From Punica granatum (Eukaryota; Streptophyta; Magnoliopsida; Myrtales; Lythraceae), in contig NC_045127.1 in NCBI RefSeq assembly GCF_007655135.1, positions 27,756,199-27,820,198 on the forward strand: DNA of 64,000 nucleotides, written 5' to 3'. Both the position numbers and the translations under genes were made by a program. Position 1 is the stretch's first letter; every line of letters begins with the position of its first letter. The notes beneath the pieces were generated by a model. That model made no database searches and was not told the origin of the DNA. It was given only the letters and a program-made list of their open reading frames with translations. Below, piece by piece: positions 1 through 9,657 of the stretch.

Positions 1-300
1 CCCTTCTTTAAGGTTACGTTTGGTTCGCTGGAATTGAATAGACAATGAATAAAATAGATATGGAACAAAATATAAATTATGATGAAATTTTTTTATTTGG
101 TTGGAGAGAATAGCAAAATTGAGAATTATAATTATGATGTTTAGTTGATTTGAATAAGAAATGGAAATAACAGAAATAGGATAAAAAGACAGAAATGCCC
201 TTCATGGTAAATCTAAATGGGTTTTATAAGATAAGTACATAACTTTCATGGCAATTTTTATAATTAATAAAAAATAAACATTTTAAATAATTTAAAAGTA
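1..300. other. AT-rich non-coding DNA with MITE-like start
   Basis: No gene is visible. The first 150 bases contain the phrase tacgtttggttcgctgg, which resembles the ends of small non-autonomous plant DNA transposons, followed by AT-rich sequence. No partner terminal repeat was found, so the element type is not established. Confidence 0.3.
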
Positions 301-309
301 AATATTTTT

Positions 310-866
310 TAAAAATTAATTATTTTAATTAAATTACTAAAAATTGTGCTTATTAATAAAATTAATTATTTTAATAATTTAATAAGCATAATTATCTAAA
401 GAATTAATAAAAAATTATCCTAATAAAAACATGTTCTCTTACAATTAGAAAATATCGTACATTATAATTTAATTACTAATTAAATAATTAATAATGAATA
501 CACATTTAATAAAAATATTTCAATTATTAAATAAATTTTAAAAAATTAAAAATTTTAATTAAATTACTGAGAATTGTGCTTATTAATAAAATTAATTATT
601 TTAATAATTTAATAAGCATAATTATCTAAAGAATTAATAAAAAATTTATCCTAATAAAAACATGTTCTCATGTAATTAAAAATTATCGTACATTATAATT
701 TAGTTAGTAATTAAATAATTAACAATGAATAGACATTTAATAAAAATATTTCAATTATTAAATAAATTTTAAAAAATTAATTTTTTTAATTAAATTACTG
801 AAAATTGTGCTTATTAATAAAATTAATTATTTTAATAATTTAATAAGCATAATTATCTAAAGAATG
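310..866. repeat. AT-rich tandem repeat, about 231-bp unit, 2.4 copies
   Basis: The same block starts near 310, 540 and 771; the third copy stops at about 866. Each copy holds an imperfect palindrome opening with tgcttatta and closing with taataagca about 40 bases later. The unit may be a multiplied MITE remnant or a local minisatellite. No coding capacity is visible. Confidence 0.75.
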
Positions 867-1101
867 TGACAAGAACAAAGATGAGAAATGTTACACTTTG
901 CTTGACAATTAGACAACCAACTCTGTGCTTTTGAACGCCATCTACGGCTCATTCAAGATCCCATTTAACAACGGAAATATATTTCCCGTAGACATCAAAC
1001 TTAAGTTCTATAAAAGACAACACAATATGTGGCGAGCCTTCAACATGTGCGCCAAAGTGAGAATTTAGAATAAAGGTTATACAAGCGAGAAGTCTTATCC
1101 T
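867..1101 (-). other. probable 3' UTR and downstream region of the host gene
   Basis: Read on the minus strand this follows directly after the stop codon of the exon at 1102-1277. It is moderately AT-rich and unlike the repeats on either side. No polyadenylation site can be fixed with certainty. Confidence 0.35.
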
Positions 1102-1277
1102 CTACTGCCCTCCAGTTTTCCCTCGAGAGCGACCGCCCTTTCTGCTGGTTTCTTGCTTCACCTTACTGGAGGCCTGCGTGAAAGGTGGCTTAGCACTCTC
1201 AATAATCTGCTGAGCGACCTTTGGAGCAGCATGGTCTGTTGATGGAAGAGCCCAAGCTCCCCTACTGCTGCTGCTTC
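1102..1277 (-). CDS. last exon of an unidentified host gene (C-terminal 58 residues)
   Basis: On the minus strand the reading frame enters through a splice acceptor (cattttcag, boundary at 1277/1278) and runs to a TAG stop at 1102-1104. The peptide starts with a serine run (SSSSRGAWALPS) and ends in a basic tail (RKGGRSRGKTGGQ), typical of a disordered, possibly nucleic-acid-binding C-terminus. The preceding 98-bp intron (1278-1375) has a GTATGT donor. The frame joins without interruption to the upstream exon at 1376-1413, which supports a real gene. I do not recognise the family. The gene is broken upstream by the retrotransposon at 1414-7434. Confidence 0.55.
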
Positions 1278-1375
1278 CTGAAAATGAAATTGGCATAAGC
1301 CAAAATTAAAAACAAAGGCCATATAACGCAGAGGGAAATAGAAACCCATGCGGGAGTTGGGGAAACAATACATAC

Positions 1376-1413
1376 CGTGACCATTGTAGCTGTTAGAATG
1401 ATCAATCCAGCTG
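1376..1413 (-). pseudogene. 3' half of a host exon cut by retrotransposon A1
   Basis: This is the downstream half of an 85-nt exon; the upstream half is at 7435-7486. With the 5-base TSD counted once, the two halves join in one frame (reading about MPESSWIDHSNSYNGHG) and splice through the donor at 1375/1374 into the last exon. The TSD copies are agctg (1409-1413) and agatg (7435-7439), one mismatch apart. The insertion lies within coding sequence, so this allele should not make the normal protein unless the element is removed in splicing. Confidence 0.5.
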
Positions 1414-2144
1414 TGATGTGCTTCAGATTGCAGCCCAGCATGTATTTCAATTTACGGGTCCAAACACGCATTCTAGAAGACTCCAGAACAAGAATTTAAC
1501 TTAATTAGATATTAAGTTTCCTATACTGTTATAATATAGTTGCTCTTAATTAGATATTATTTTCATTATTAGCTTGAGTCAGTAGTTTTATGTCCTGTTT
1601 GAATTTCCAAACACTTAATTTTAACTTTAACTTTAACTTTAACTCAACACACTACATAACAAAAACACACATTTCCCAAATCAAAAATTTTAACTTTAAC
1701 TTTACCTCAACACACTATACAACAAAAACACACGTTTTCCAAGTCAAATTTATAAGCACATCTCATTTGTCCTTTTCCACAATCAAAATCAAAATCAAAA
1801 TTAAAGTTACTTTAACTCTAAATCCAAACGTACTCTTAAATGTGAGTTTCTTATTCTAGAGTCAATGGAGGTGTCTTCCCTATATATATATATGCTCGGA
1901 GGAGATCTAAAAAAAACGAATTGATGAATATTTCGAATGACATTGCCTAGAGCGTTTCCTCTATTTTCTTATCTGAACAAGTTCATTGTTTAGTGGCAAA
2001 AATCCCGATTCTTATCGTTCATCCTTGAGCATGACGAATCAAAATGACTTTTCTTATTCGTGACGAGTTATCTTATCGAGTGAGTTTAGTTGGTTCTACC
2101 CTTCACCCTTTTTTCTTATCCAGTTCTAGTTCGTGCGCCCATCA
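1414..2144 (+). repeat. A1 5' LTR
   Basis: Starts TGATGTGCTTC, ends CCCATCA, and is followed two bases later by the primer site. It matches the LTRs at 3249, 12349, 13138 and 51339 and the reversed one at 6865-7390. A TATA-like run at 1881-1893 is in the place expected for the retrotransposon promoter. A segment near 1590-1838 is foreign and replaces about 60 bases of the family LTR. Confidence 0.9.
1590..1838. mobile_element. MITE-like insertion inside the A1 5' LTR
   Basis: This block is absent from all other family A LTRs here. Its ends are imperfectly inverted (tgtttgaattt on the left; reverse complement cgtttggattt on the right), and it holds ttaactttaac and aaaatcaaaatc runs. A clear TSD was not found. 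Confidence 0.5.
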
Positions 2145-2146
2145 TT

Positions 2147-2158
2147 TGGTATCAGAGC
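2147..2158 (+). other. A1 primer binding site (initiator tRNA-Met)
   Basis: TGGTATCAGAGC, two bases after the LTR end. This is the usual plant retrotransposon primer site complementary to the 3' end of initiator Met tRNA. Confidence 0.9.
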
Positions 2159-2266
2159 GAAGGTTCTATCCATGTTGGCCGAGTGAAACACGTGAAGGAG
2201 TGAACACAAGTGTGATTGAGTGGATTTTGCTAAATATGCGGAGATAATGGCTAAAGACCACCCAGA

Positions 2267-2655
2267 ATGAGTTCCAAGAGGGCTTACCTTCGACCAAGAC
2301 CTGCTCCCCACATTACAACGAACAAAAGAAATTTTAGCGCGGCTGGGGCGAGCTACCCAAGCCCTCGAGAGTTTAGAATGGGTGCAAGAGTATTATCACC
2401 CAAAGAGAATCCCGACTTTCAACGGAAGCATGAATGTCGAGGAATTCGTGGCATGGATTTCGGATGTGGACCGATTCTTCGACTACTACGGCATCCCCGA
2501 TGATGGAAGCCGAGTTGATAGAGTTGTTTATCGGTTAAGGGGCAAAGCTTCTACTTGGTGGGAGAAATTGGAAAATAATTGTCTTCGAGATGGAAGGAAT
2601 TTGGTATTTACGTAGAGGCATATGAAACAACTCTTAAAGGTCAGATTCTTTCCTT
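2267..2655 (+). pseudogene. gag: A1 gag remnant
   Basis: A retrotransposon gag domain is readable mainly in the frame from 2382: an RIPTFNGSMNVEEFVAWI motif, then FFDYYGIPDD and the characteristic ASTWWEKLE, followed by a TAG stop and MKQLLKVRFFP. The N-terminal part near 2267 is in another frame, and the stop near 2613 breaks the domain. It structurally matches gag capsid domains of Ty3/Gypsy elements but differs clearly from gag in A2 and A3, although the LTRs are shared. Confidence 0.65.
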
Positions 2656-3113
2656 TAGGATGTGAAGAACGCCTACACGAATCTGAAGACTGTTGCACGA
2701 AGTTTGCCTATCCTCTTAAGAATGGAAAAACTAATGCTTTTCCTATGACGATTGTTGATGTTGAGGAAAAAGTACAGCTTGAAGAAGTTTTTATGAAGGG
2801 TGACAAATTAAAAGAGGAAGTAATGGAGTCCAAGAATGAAGCAGCTCAAGCGTCACAAGATAATAATGTTCTGGTCAATAAGGATTTAGCGAATGGCAAG
2901 ATTATTTGGGAGGAACTAATTTCAAACTTTGCAGAGAAAGTCCAGGCTGAACTGATTTTAAACCTAGACCAGGTAGAGGTTCAAAGAGAAATTGCCATGG
3001 AAGATTTATATCGAGCCAAAGTTAGCCGAAGTATATATGACTCAATCGGGAAAGCAGTAGCAATTCAACCAAAGAGATGGTTGGCAAGGAAGCAAAAAGA
3101 AGTCGATCTATGA
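2622..3113 (+). CDS. A1 internal ORF, 163 codons, unknown function
   Basis: An open frame continues from the end of gag (MKQLLKVRFFP) into a lysine- and glutamate-rich segment (for example VEEKVQLEEVF and KGDKLKEEVMESKNE) that looks helical or coiled-coil. It then ends shortly before the polypurine tract. It shows no protease, RT, RNase H or integrase motif. A2 has a comparable short non-pol tail in the same place (51,012-51,233). It may be a remodelled gag C-terminus, captured host sequence or a chance open frame in decayed DNA. Confidence 0.35.
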   Translation: MKQLLKVRFFPLGCEERLHESEDCCTKFAYPLKNGKTNAFPMTIVDVEEKVQLEEVFMKGDKLKEEVMESKNEAAQASQDNNVLVNKDLANGKIIWEELISNFAEKVQAELILNLDQVEVQREIAMEDLYRAKVSRSIYDSIGKAVAIQPKRWLARKQKEVDL

Positions 3114-3239
3114 AGAATTATTGGAGAGAGTTTGGACAGAAAAGTTGGTCATTAAGTGATAAGCTAAAAAGCACCAAAGCGCACACATGAAGACCAGCAG
3201 AAGATTAACGAAGACTCGAGAACGCGTCTTTTTCCAACC

Positions 3240-3248
3240 AAGAGGGGA
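3240..3248 (+). other. A1 polypurine tract
   Basis: aagagggga immediately before the 3' LTR start TGATG, as expected for plus-strand DNA priming. Confidence 0.8.
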
Positions 3249-3768
3249 TGATGTGCTTCAAATTGCAGCCCAACACGTATTTGAATTTACAGGTCCAAAC
3301 ACGCATTCTAGAAGACTCCAGAACAAGAATTTAGCTTAATTAGATATTAAGTTTCATATACTGTTATAATATAGTTGCTCTTAATTAGTTATTATTTTCA
3401 TTATAAGCTTGAGTCAGTAGTCTTAAGTTTCCTATTTCAGAGTTTTCTTTATTATATTTTAAGAAAGTAATCTGGATAATAGTAGATGTCAGTTTCTTAT
3501 TCTAGAGTTAATGGAGGTATCTTCCCTCTATATATATATGCTAGGAAGAGATCTCAAAAAAACGAATTGATGAATATTTCGAATGAAATTGCCTAGAGCG
3601 TTTCCTCTATTTTCTTATCTGAACAAGTTCCTTGTTTAGTGGCGTAAACCCTGATTCTTATCGTTCATCCTTGAGCGTGGCGAATCAAAACGACTTTTCT
3701 TACTCGTGGCGAGTTATTTTATCGAGTGCGTTTAGTTGATTCTACCCTCCACCCTTCTTTCTTATCCA
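3249..3768 (+). repeat. A1 3' LTR, left part (interrupted)
   Basis: Begins TGATGTGCTTC after the polypurine tract and follows the family LTR until cttatcca, where it passes abruptly into reversed RT sequence of A3. The LTR resumes at 7391. The 22-base phrase at 3747-3768 (ctccacccttc... to ...cttatcca) is repeated at the start of the right part, so the joint is not a clean 5-bp TSD. Confidence 0.85.
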
Positions 3769-4138
3769 ATGAATTCCCGCAAGATATGGTTCATCAGCCT
3801 CATAAAGGTGCTAGGCGCATTGGACAGTCCAAACGGCATAACCATCCACTCATATAGACCATGCTTGGTCTTGAAGGTTGTCTTCCACTCATCTCCCTCC
3901 TTCATGCGGATTTGATGATATCCACTTTTGAGATCGATCTTTGAAAACACCTTCGAGCCATTCAACTCGTCAAGCATATCATCTAGTCGAAGAATGGATA
4001 ACGATATTTAACCGTAATCTTGTTGATGGCTCGACTGTTGACACACATTCTCATGGATCCTTCTTTCTTGGGCACCAGAAGAGCTGGTACAAAACATGGG
4101 CTCATGGACTCCCGTACATAACCCTTCTCAAGCAATTC
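3766..4138 (-). pseudogene. A3: duplicated RT fragment
   Basis: This repeats 4484-4850 in the same orientation, about 715 bases apart. It encodes the middle of RT again ([16 protein letters not shown], then [18 protein letters not shown]) after the first RT copy has already continued past its catalytic YFDD box. The junction near 4139-4143 falls after LAPLTE. It arose by tandem duplication or template switching; the result cannot be a functional RT. Confidence 0.8.
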
Positions 4139-5045
4139 ATTATACATTCAGTTAATGGAGCAAGTATAGTGCTGAAATTCTTTACAAATCTCCTATAAAA
4201 GAAAGCCAAGCCATGGAAACTCCTCACCTCTGATGCAGTAGTAGGAGTGGGCCACTCTCGAATGGCCTTGACCTTTTCTTCATCAACCTTGACACCCCGC
4301 TGAAAGATAATAAAGCCAAGAAAGACGACTTTGTCCTGGCAGAATTGACACTTCTTCATATTGCCATATAACTTCCCTCGTCTCAGAATTTCGAAAACTC
4401 TCCTAAGATGCTCAGCATGATCTTCAAGGGTCTTACTGTAGACCAAAATGTCGTCAAAGTAGACAACAACAAAATGGCCAATGAATTCCCGCAAGATATG
4501 GTTATCAGTCTCATAAAGGTGCTAGGCACATTGGACAGTCCGAACGGCATAACCATCCACTCATATAGACCATGCTTGGTCTTGAAGGCTGTCTTCCACT
4601 CATCTCCCTCCTTCATGCTGATTTGATGATATCCACTTTTGAGATCGATCTTTGAAAACACCTTCGAGCCATTCAACTCGTCAAGCATATCATCTGGTCG
4701 AGGAATGGGATAACGATATTTAACCGTAATCTTGTTAATGGCCCGACTGTTGACACACATTCTCATGGATCTATCCTTCTTGGACACTAGAAGAGCTGGT
4801 ACAGAATATGGGCTCATGGACTCCTGCACATAGCCCTTCTCAAGCAATTCTTTCACTTGCCATTGCAGCTCCTTCGCTTCACCCGGATTGCATCGATATG
4901 CTGGTTGATTAAGCAAAGCAGCTCTAGGAACAAGATCAATTTGATGCTCAATCCCCTTAATTGGAGGTAACCCTTCTGGCAACTCCTCAGGAAATACATT
5001 AATGAACTCCTTTAAGAGAGCCATGAACCGAGGCGGAAGAGAAAC
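4139..5045 (-). pseudogene. pol: A3 reverse transcriptase
   Basis: Ty3/Gypsy RT in order: [10 protein letters not shown] and the entry to RT, the palm motif [13 protein letters not shown] with its aspartate, MVMPFGLS, then [12 protein letters not shown], and the connection VRSFHGLAFFYRRFVKNFS. The catalytic aspartates are present, but a frameshift near 4500 separates MRLM from REFIGHF, and the RNase H domain is lost at the duplication joint. The motif wording fits a CRM/Reina-like chromovirus lineage; assignment to one of these is not secure by eye. Confidence 0.85.
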
Positions 5046-5737
5046 CTACTCTTCAGGTGTGGCTTCCTTCATGAATAGAATGAGAACTAAGTTGAAGTTC
5101 AACAAAGTCCTCTCAAGCTCTGTAAGAGTCATCACCAAGCTTTCTTTCTTCGAGTCATTGGCACTCGCACTCTGGTCCTTCTGCACTTGCTGTGGATTGA
5201 GCGGTGCCAGGACAATACTCTTCCCTTCTTTGGTGATTGAATAAGTATTCCTATATCCATCGTGCAAAGCCCTCCTATCATACTGCCACGGTCTTCCCAA
5301 CAAAAGATGACTTGCACTCCTCGGAACCACGTCACATAATACTTCACTTTATACGTCTTCCCAATTGAGAATGGAATACGAACTTGCTGAGTGACTCGTA
5401 CCTCGCCTTGATCATTCAGCCATCTCAACTTATAGAGGCATGGATGCTTCGTAGTAGCCATATTCAACTTCTCCACCAAGGTAGTAGAAGCAACATTGGT
5501 GCAACTCCCACTATCGATAATAATTCCGCACACCTTATTTTGGATGGTGCACCTTCGGAAGAGATTCTCCCGCTGTTCTTCTTCCAGCTTTGCTTGAGAA
5601 CTCAAGACTCGACGAATCATGAGCATCTCACCCTCATCGGCAAACTCTACATTCTCTTTCTGCGCACCTCCAGAAACCTCCTCATCCACCCCTTCATCTT
5701 CACTCTCAGTCTCTTGAGTGTTCTGGATGGTCATCAT
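5046..5737 (-). pseudogene. pol: A3 protease region
   Basis: An aspartic protease motif IIIDSGSCTNVAS is readable, followed by the usual YKVKYY segment. A one-base frameshift near 5335 moves the remainder (LLLGRPWQYDRRALHDGY) to another frame, and a stop at 5046 precedes the RT region. Upstream is an acidic linker following the gag zinc knuckle. Confidence 0.75.
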
Positions 5738-6765
5738 CCGCCGATTTGGACATTCGAAGACTATGTGTCCGAGTCCAAGACATTTGAAGCACTTGATGTC
5801 TCAGCTCCGGACAGGGCATTGCGGATCAGTGTGCTTCTCCCTTCCCTTTGTCGACTCAGCTTGAGGCCTATGAGTGCCTACTTTAGTCTGCTGTGCATTC
5901 CACTTCGAAGTAGACCCTTTGTTGACCGAACTAGCAACCATTAATTTAGAGTTAAACACCCGTGATGCATTGAGTTTGCCGCATTTTCGCTGCTTTTCCA
6001 CCTTATTGACCAGCTTAATCACATCTTCTAGAAATACATAGGGTTGCAACTCCACAACATCCGTAATTTCCTTGTTCAAGCCACCAATAAATCGAGCAAT
6101 GGTCTGCTCCCATGGCTCATTTAGTTCGCATCTCATCAACAACATTTCGAATTCCATAACATAATCTTCAACGGACATACCTCCTTGACAAATAATCTGC
6201 AGTTTAAGGAACATATCTTGCTTGTAGTACTCAGGCACGAATCTTCTATGCATGAGGCGCTTCATCTCCCGCCAACTACGAATCATATCTTCTTGATCTC
6301 TTCTTCGCTGTGCCTTTATGTTTTTCCACCATAGATTAGCATAATCGGTGAACTCTAGGGCAGCAAGCTGACACTTCTGGGCTTCGGAGTACTCATAGTA
6401 TTCGAACACCTTATCGATGCACTAGACCCACTCAAGGTACTCTTCAGGGGAACTCGTGCTTTGAATTGTGGAATCTTCAGCTTGAGGTTGTTATCGACGC
6501 CCCTTTGGTCCCGTCGTGGAACTGACTGCTCTTCTTCTTCATGAAGTTCGTCCTCCTGGTCAGCTTCATTTTCCACTTGAACATTCCGTCTAGGAACTCG
6601 ATGTGCACGTAGTGGAGGAGCACGCGCCACAGCCAATTGCTCAACCAATTGGGTCAGTTGATCGAGCCGTGCAGAAAGCTCGTCTTGCTTCCACTGGAAC
6701 CCAAGGAACTGGGCTTGTTCGAGTGTGAGTCCCCTCGAAACCTGATGGACGTTTTCCTCAGCCAT
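5738..6765 (-). pseudogene. gag: A3 gag
   Basis: The start ATG at 6765 lies about 85 bases after the primer site (MAEENVHQVSRGLTLEQAQF). Two breaks near 6420-6460 (a frameshift and a TAG) separate the coiled N-terminus from the capsid part (NLWWKNIKAQRRRDQEDMIR, then MKRLMHRRFVPEYY). After a TGA near 5798 the CCHC knuckle is readable: CFKCLGLGHIVFEC. The order and motifs match gag in A2. C-to-T type changes explain several stops. Confidence 0.8.
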
Positions 6766-6850
6766 TACGTTTTTTAGAAGGATTCCTCACTAAACACTCG
6801 TGTATATACTCCTTCACCTGTTTCACTCAGCCAACAAGAATAGAACCTTT

Positions 6851-6862
6851 GCTCTGATACCA
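6851..6862 (-). other. A3 primer binding site
   Basis: The minus strand reads TGGTATCAGAGC, two bases inside the LTR end at 6865, showing that 6865-7390 is the 5' LTR of a minus-strand element. Confidence 0.9.
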
Positions 6863-6864
6863 AA

Positions 6865-7390
6865 TGATAAGTTCACGAACCGGAACTGGGTAAGAAAGAA
6901 GGGTGAAGGGTAGAACAAAAAAAACTCACTCGATAAAATGACTCGCCACGAGTAAGAAAAGTTGGGTTGAATCGCCACGCTCAAGGATGAACGATAAGAA
7001 TCGGGGTTTTTGCCATTAAATAAGGGACTTGTTCAAATAAGAAAATAGAGGAAACGCTCTAGGTAATTTCATTCAAAATAGTCATCAAATTCGTTTTTTT
7101 GAGATCTCCTCCTAGCATATATATATAGAGGACAGACACCTTCATTAACTCTAGAATATGAAGTTGACACCTTTCCTAAAATAGAATAAGGAAACTATCT
7201 GGAATAGGAAACTTAAGATTACTGACTCAATCTAATATATGAAATAATATCTAATTAAGAGAAACTATATTATAGCAATATCAGAAACTTAATATCTAAT
7301 TAAGCTAAATTCTTGTTCCAAAGTCATCTAGAATACGCGTTTGGACCCGAAAATTCGAATACATGTTGGACTGCAATTTGAAGAACATCA
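6865..7390 (-). repeat. A3 5' LTR
   Basis: 526 bp, reverse complement of the family A LTR without foreign insertions. A TATA-like run (7117-7128) is present on the minus strand. The LTR end next to the primer site reads CTTATCA. Confidence 0.9.
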
Positions 7391-7434
7391 CTCCACCCTT
7401 CTTTCTTATCCAGCTCTGGTTCGTGAGCCCATCA
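7391..7434 (+). repeat. A1 3' LTR, right part
   Basis: The final 44 bases of the family LTR, ending CCCATCA. The following agatg is the right TSD of A1. Confidence 0.85.
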
Positions 7435-7486
7435 AGATGCTTTCTGGCATTTCCTTTCCAAGCTTCCTCAAATCCCACCAGATCAT
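7435..7486 (-). pseudogene. 5' half of the host exon cut by A1
   Basis: On the minus strand it follows a splice acceptor (ctctttag, boundary 7486/7487) and reads MIWWDLRKLGKEMPES before A1 intervenes. An intron of about 82 bp (7487-7568) with a GTATGTG donor lies upstream. The downstream half is at 1376-1413. The ATG at the exon start could be initiation or an internal Met. Confidence 0.45.
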
Positions 7487-7568
7487 CTAAAGAGATTAAC
7501 CAAAACTCACTTATTAATTCTGTAAACATTATGATGACCATTATCAAGGATGTTAAGCATTCACATAC

Positions 7569-8280
7569 CTTGAAACACAACCAGAAACAATAGAACCTAA
7601 GCACTGAAACACAGGAAACAACACAACTGGAACAAACAACACTTTCCACAATAGAAAATACACATATCAGTAGGAACAAAGACAACTGGAGACAACACAT
7701 TTCAACACATTCTGATTTTAATATGATGCTAACTTCGGCAGTTGAATTAGCAAATGCATATCAGTATGCTTCAGAGAAGAGGAAAAACAAAATTTGATTC
7801 CCCAAATAATACACTCAAAGGAATCAAAACCGGAGACTATGCCTTCAAGACAACCTAACAGCTTCGAAAACCCCATCCTAAAACCGAAAACCTACTTGAA
7901 ATTCAAATTCCTAACCTGAAAATCAATTGCCAGAACAACCAATCGAAAATCCTAACTTGATAATCGACTAAACTTTTCTTAAAATTGAAAGCTCGGACTT
8001 GATAAGCAGCGGGACAAACCTGATTACAACGGAAAACTGGGGTAGAAATCAAGCAGATAGCTTCGACAGAGCGAGGAGGTCAGGGGCTCTGGAGCGGGGA
8101 ATGGGTTAACGTGTGAGCTTCGACTGCCAGAGTGGAGTCGCCGAGTGGACTAGCGGAGTTGAATCGTTGAGGCGCGGAGCTTTGAGGGAGGAATCGCAAT
8201 CGGAGGAGGGCTCGAGGAATCGCAGAGGGTCCTTTATTAGTGGGTCGGGGAAATGAGATAACCGATGGCATCAGACTGAA
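7569..8280 (-). other. probable upstream exon/intron region of the host gene
   Basis: Read on the minus strand, a GC-richer block at about 8030-8280 is followed by a candidate donor (gtaatcag then gtttgtcc) and an AT-rich intron-like stretch reaching the exon boundary at 7569. The block is open for 63 codons from 8271 (MPSVISFPRPTNKGP) but looks like a leader exon. The TATA box and transcription start cannot be fixed. Confidence 0.3.
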
Positions 8281-8295
8281 AATTCTGAAGAATTG

Positions 8296-8510
8296 TTAGG
8301 GCATTTTCGTCTTTTCGCATTTATTTCGGGATAAGCAATGCCTATTCCGGACATTCAATGGGGGCTTTCTTGTTCTTGATCAATTCCGGCTTGTGTTGCC
8401 CATCTAGAATACCTATTCCGCATTCCCGTGAACCAAACGTCGGAATGTGTATTCCGTGCGGAATAGGTATTCCATTCCTGATCAATTCCTACGAACCAAA
8501 CATGCCCTAA
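8296..8510. mobile_element. MITE-like element, about 215 bp
   Basis: The ends are inverted: ttagggcattt on the left, and the reverse complement of the right end reads ttagggcatgtttgg. Inside are several copies of the phrase ctattcc and its complement. No transposase is present. It lies just upstream of the presumed host gene start. Confidence 0.5.
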
Positions 8511-9198
8511 GATTTGCTGCATTCTACTTTTATCCAAGTATATTCTAATCCGGTCGGCACCAAACATAGGATTAGGATTTTAGAAATTCTATCCGGCCTA
8601 CCAAACATCTCCAAATTGTATTTGGTCATAGAGTTAAGCGATCTAAATCTATTGATTAATTGGATTAATCACCCAACCCGAAAGGATTTTACCTGATGGC
8701 AAGAATGGAGCTAAGTATCCACCTCGTCCTAGATTCGAAATCTCTTGAAACCAGCGGTCATTAGTCAGGCAAAACTCAGAACACTCCACGATAACAAAAA
8801 AGAAAAAGAAACTAGATTAATCACCCCTAGATAACCCACGGGGCCATGCCACATCCACACAACCTAAGCTATGTGTGATTCAAAGCATGCATATGACATC
8901 ACACGCATACATGGAGCTCCCGATCTCACGGCAACCAATTTTACCCGCACATTAAAAGATTTATCGCTCGATTACATCATTAATTCTGGCCCCGGCAATT
9001 CTAACGGGTAATACATTTCCTCATCATTCATCATGACATTAAAGGCAATAAAAGAAATATTCTACTAGATCAAGATTTACAGTTCATTTATCAAATGGAT
9101 GAATTTTAGCCAGCAATATCCAAACGAGTCATACCACGCGGCTCGTACTCAATTTAGTTTATATTAAATCGGAAAATTTTAATTTATTAAATCCTTCA
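8511..9198. other. intergenic sequence, no gene seen
   Basis: The first 180 bases contain accaaacataggattagg, another MITE-like phrase. The remainder is ordinary AT-rich DNA with short open frames only. Confidence 0.4.
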
Positions 9199-9434
9199 GG
9201 AAGGCATCAAGTTCTTCATCTGGTCGTAGAAATGCAGCTTGAGATTGCGACCAGTAATTCGTTAAGTATCTCCAAAAAGAATGATTTAGGAGGCCCTAAG
9301 AAACCCCGTTCGATCTCATAAGCAAACCAAAATGCATAAACTACTTGTTCTCTCACCCTAGGAAGGTCATCAACAGGACAAAAAGCTCATAGAAATTGCG
9401 CGAGTTCAGCTCTGGCATGAATCGTCTCCTAATG
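9199..9434 (-). pseudogene. exon-like open stretch of unknown identity
   Basis: On the minus strand a good acceptor (cccttcattag) is followed by ETIHARAELAQFL, one TGA, then about 50 open codons including VREQVVYAFWFAYEIERG, ending at a TGA. Not recognised. It lies downstream of the galactosyltransferase-like fragment and may be its 3' UTR, a decayed neighbouring gene or chance. Confidence 0.2.
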
Positions 9435-9476
9435 AAGGGAAAACACAAGAAATGAATTTACATCATCTTCTATTCA

Positions 9477-9498
9477 ATATATATATATATATATATAT
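9477..9498. repeat. (AT)n microsatellite
   Basis: Uninterrupted alternating AT for about 22 bases. Confidence 0.9.
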
Positions 9499-9657
9499 GG
9501 CGGTATGTTCCGACAGTGTATAGATATCCCTCCATCATCCCACGGAAAGAAGTGTCTTGAATACTTCTAACAAGAATGATGTCGCAAATGACTCTTGAAT
9601 ACTTGAAGCGAGCGCAGGAGTTGGCCGTGTGGGCACCAGAAGAATTTATCCCCTAAA

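Larger units (their letters stand above)
3769..7390 (-). mobile_element. A3: reversed, 3'-truncated family A element
   Basis: Reading on the minus strand: 5' LTR (7390-6865), primer site, gag, protease, RT, then the element stops inside a second partial copy of RT. RNase H, integrase and the 3' LTR are missing. It lies inside the 3' LTR of A1. Only the 5' end (TGATGTTCTTC at 7390) is a true element end; the other end joins LTR sequence at 3768/3769 with the micro-overlap cca. Confidence 0.85.
1414..7434 (+). mobile_element. A1: internally deleted Ty3/Gypsy element, with A3 nested in its 3' LTR
   Basis: Complete outer boundaries are visible: TGATG at 1414 and CATCA at 7434, with near-identical flanks (agctg/agatg). 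Order: 5' LTR 1414-2144, primer site 2147-2158, a gag-like region with breaks, an unrelated 163-codon ORF, polypurine tract 3240-3248, 3' LTR 3249-3768 resuming at 7391-7434. No protease, RT or integrase lies between its own LTRs, so the element is non-autonomous. The 3' LTR is interrupted by the reversed element A3. It sits in an exon of the minus-strand host gene. Confidence 0.85.

Noticed and set aside
1158..1471. Hydrophobic minus-strand frames reading like membrane segments
   Set aside because: They read through the 98-bp intron and, in one case, into LTR sequence; the spliced frame explains the region better.
3747..7412. A 22-bp target-site duplication for A3
   Set aside because: Family A makes 5-bp duplications (CCTAT for A2), and the left end of A3 is not an element terminus.
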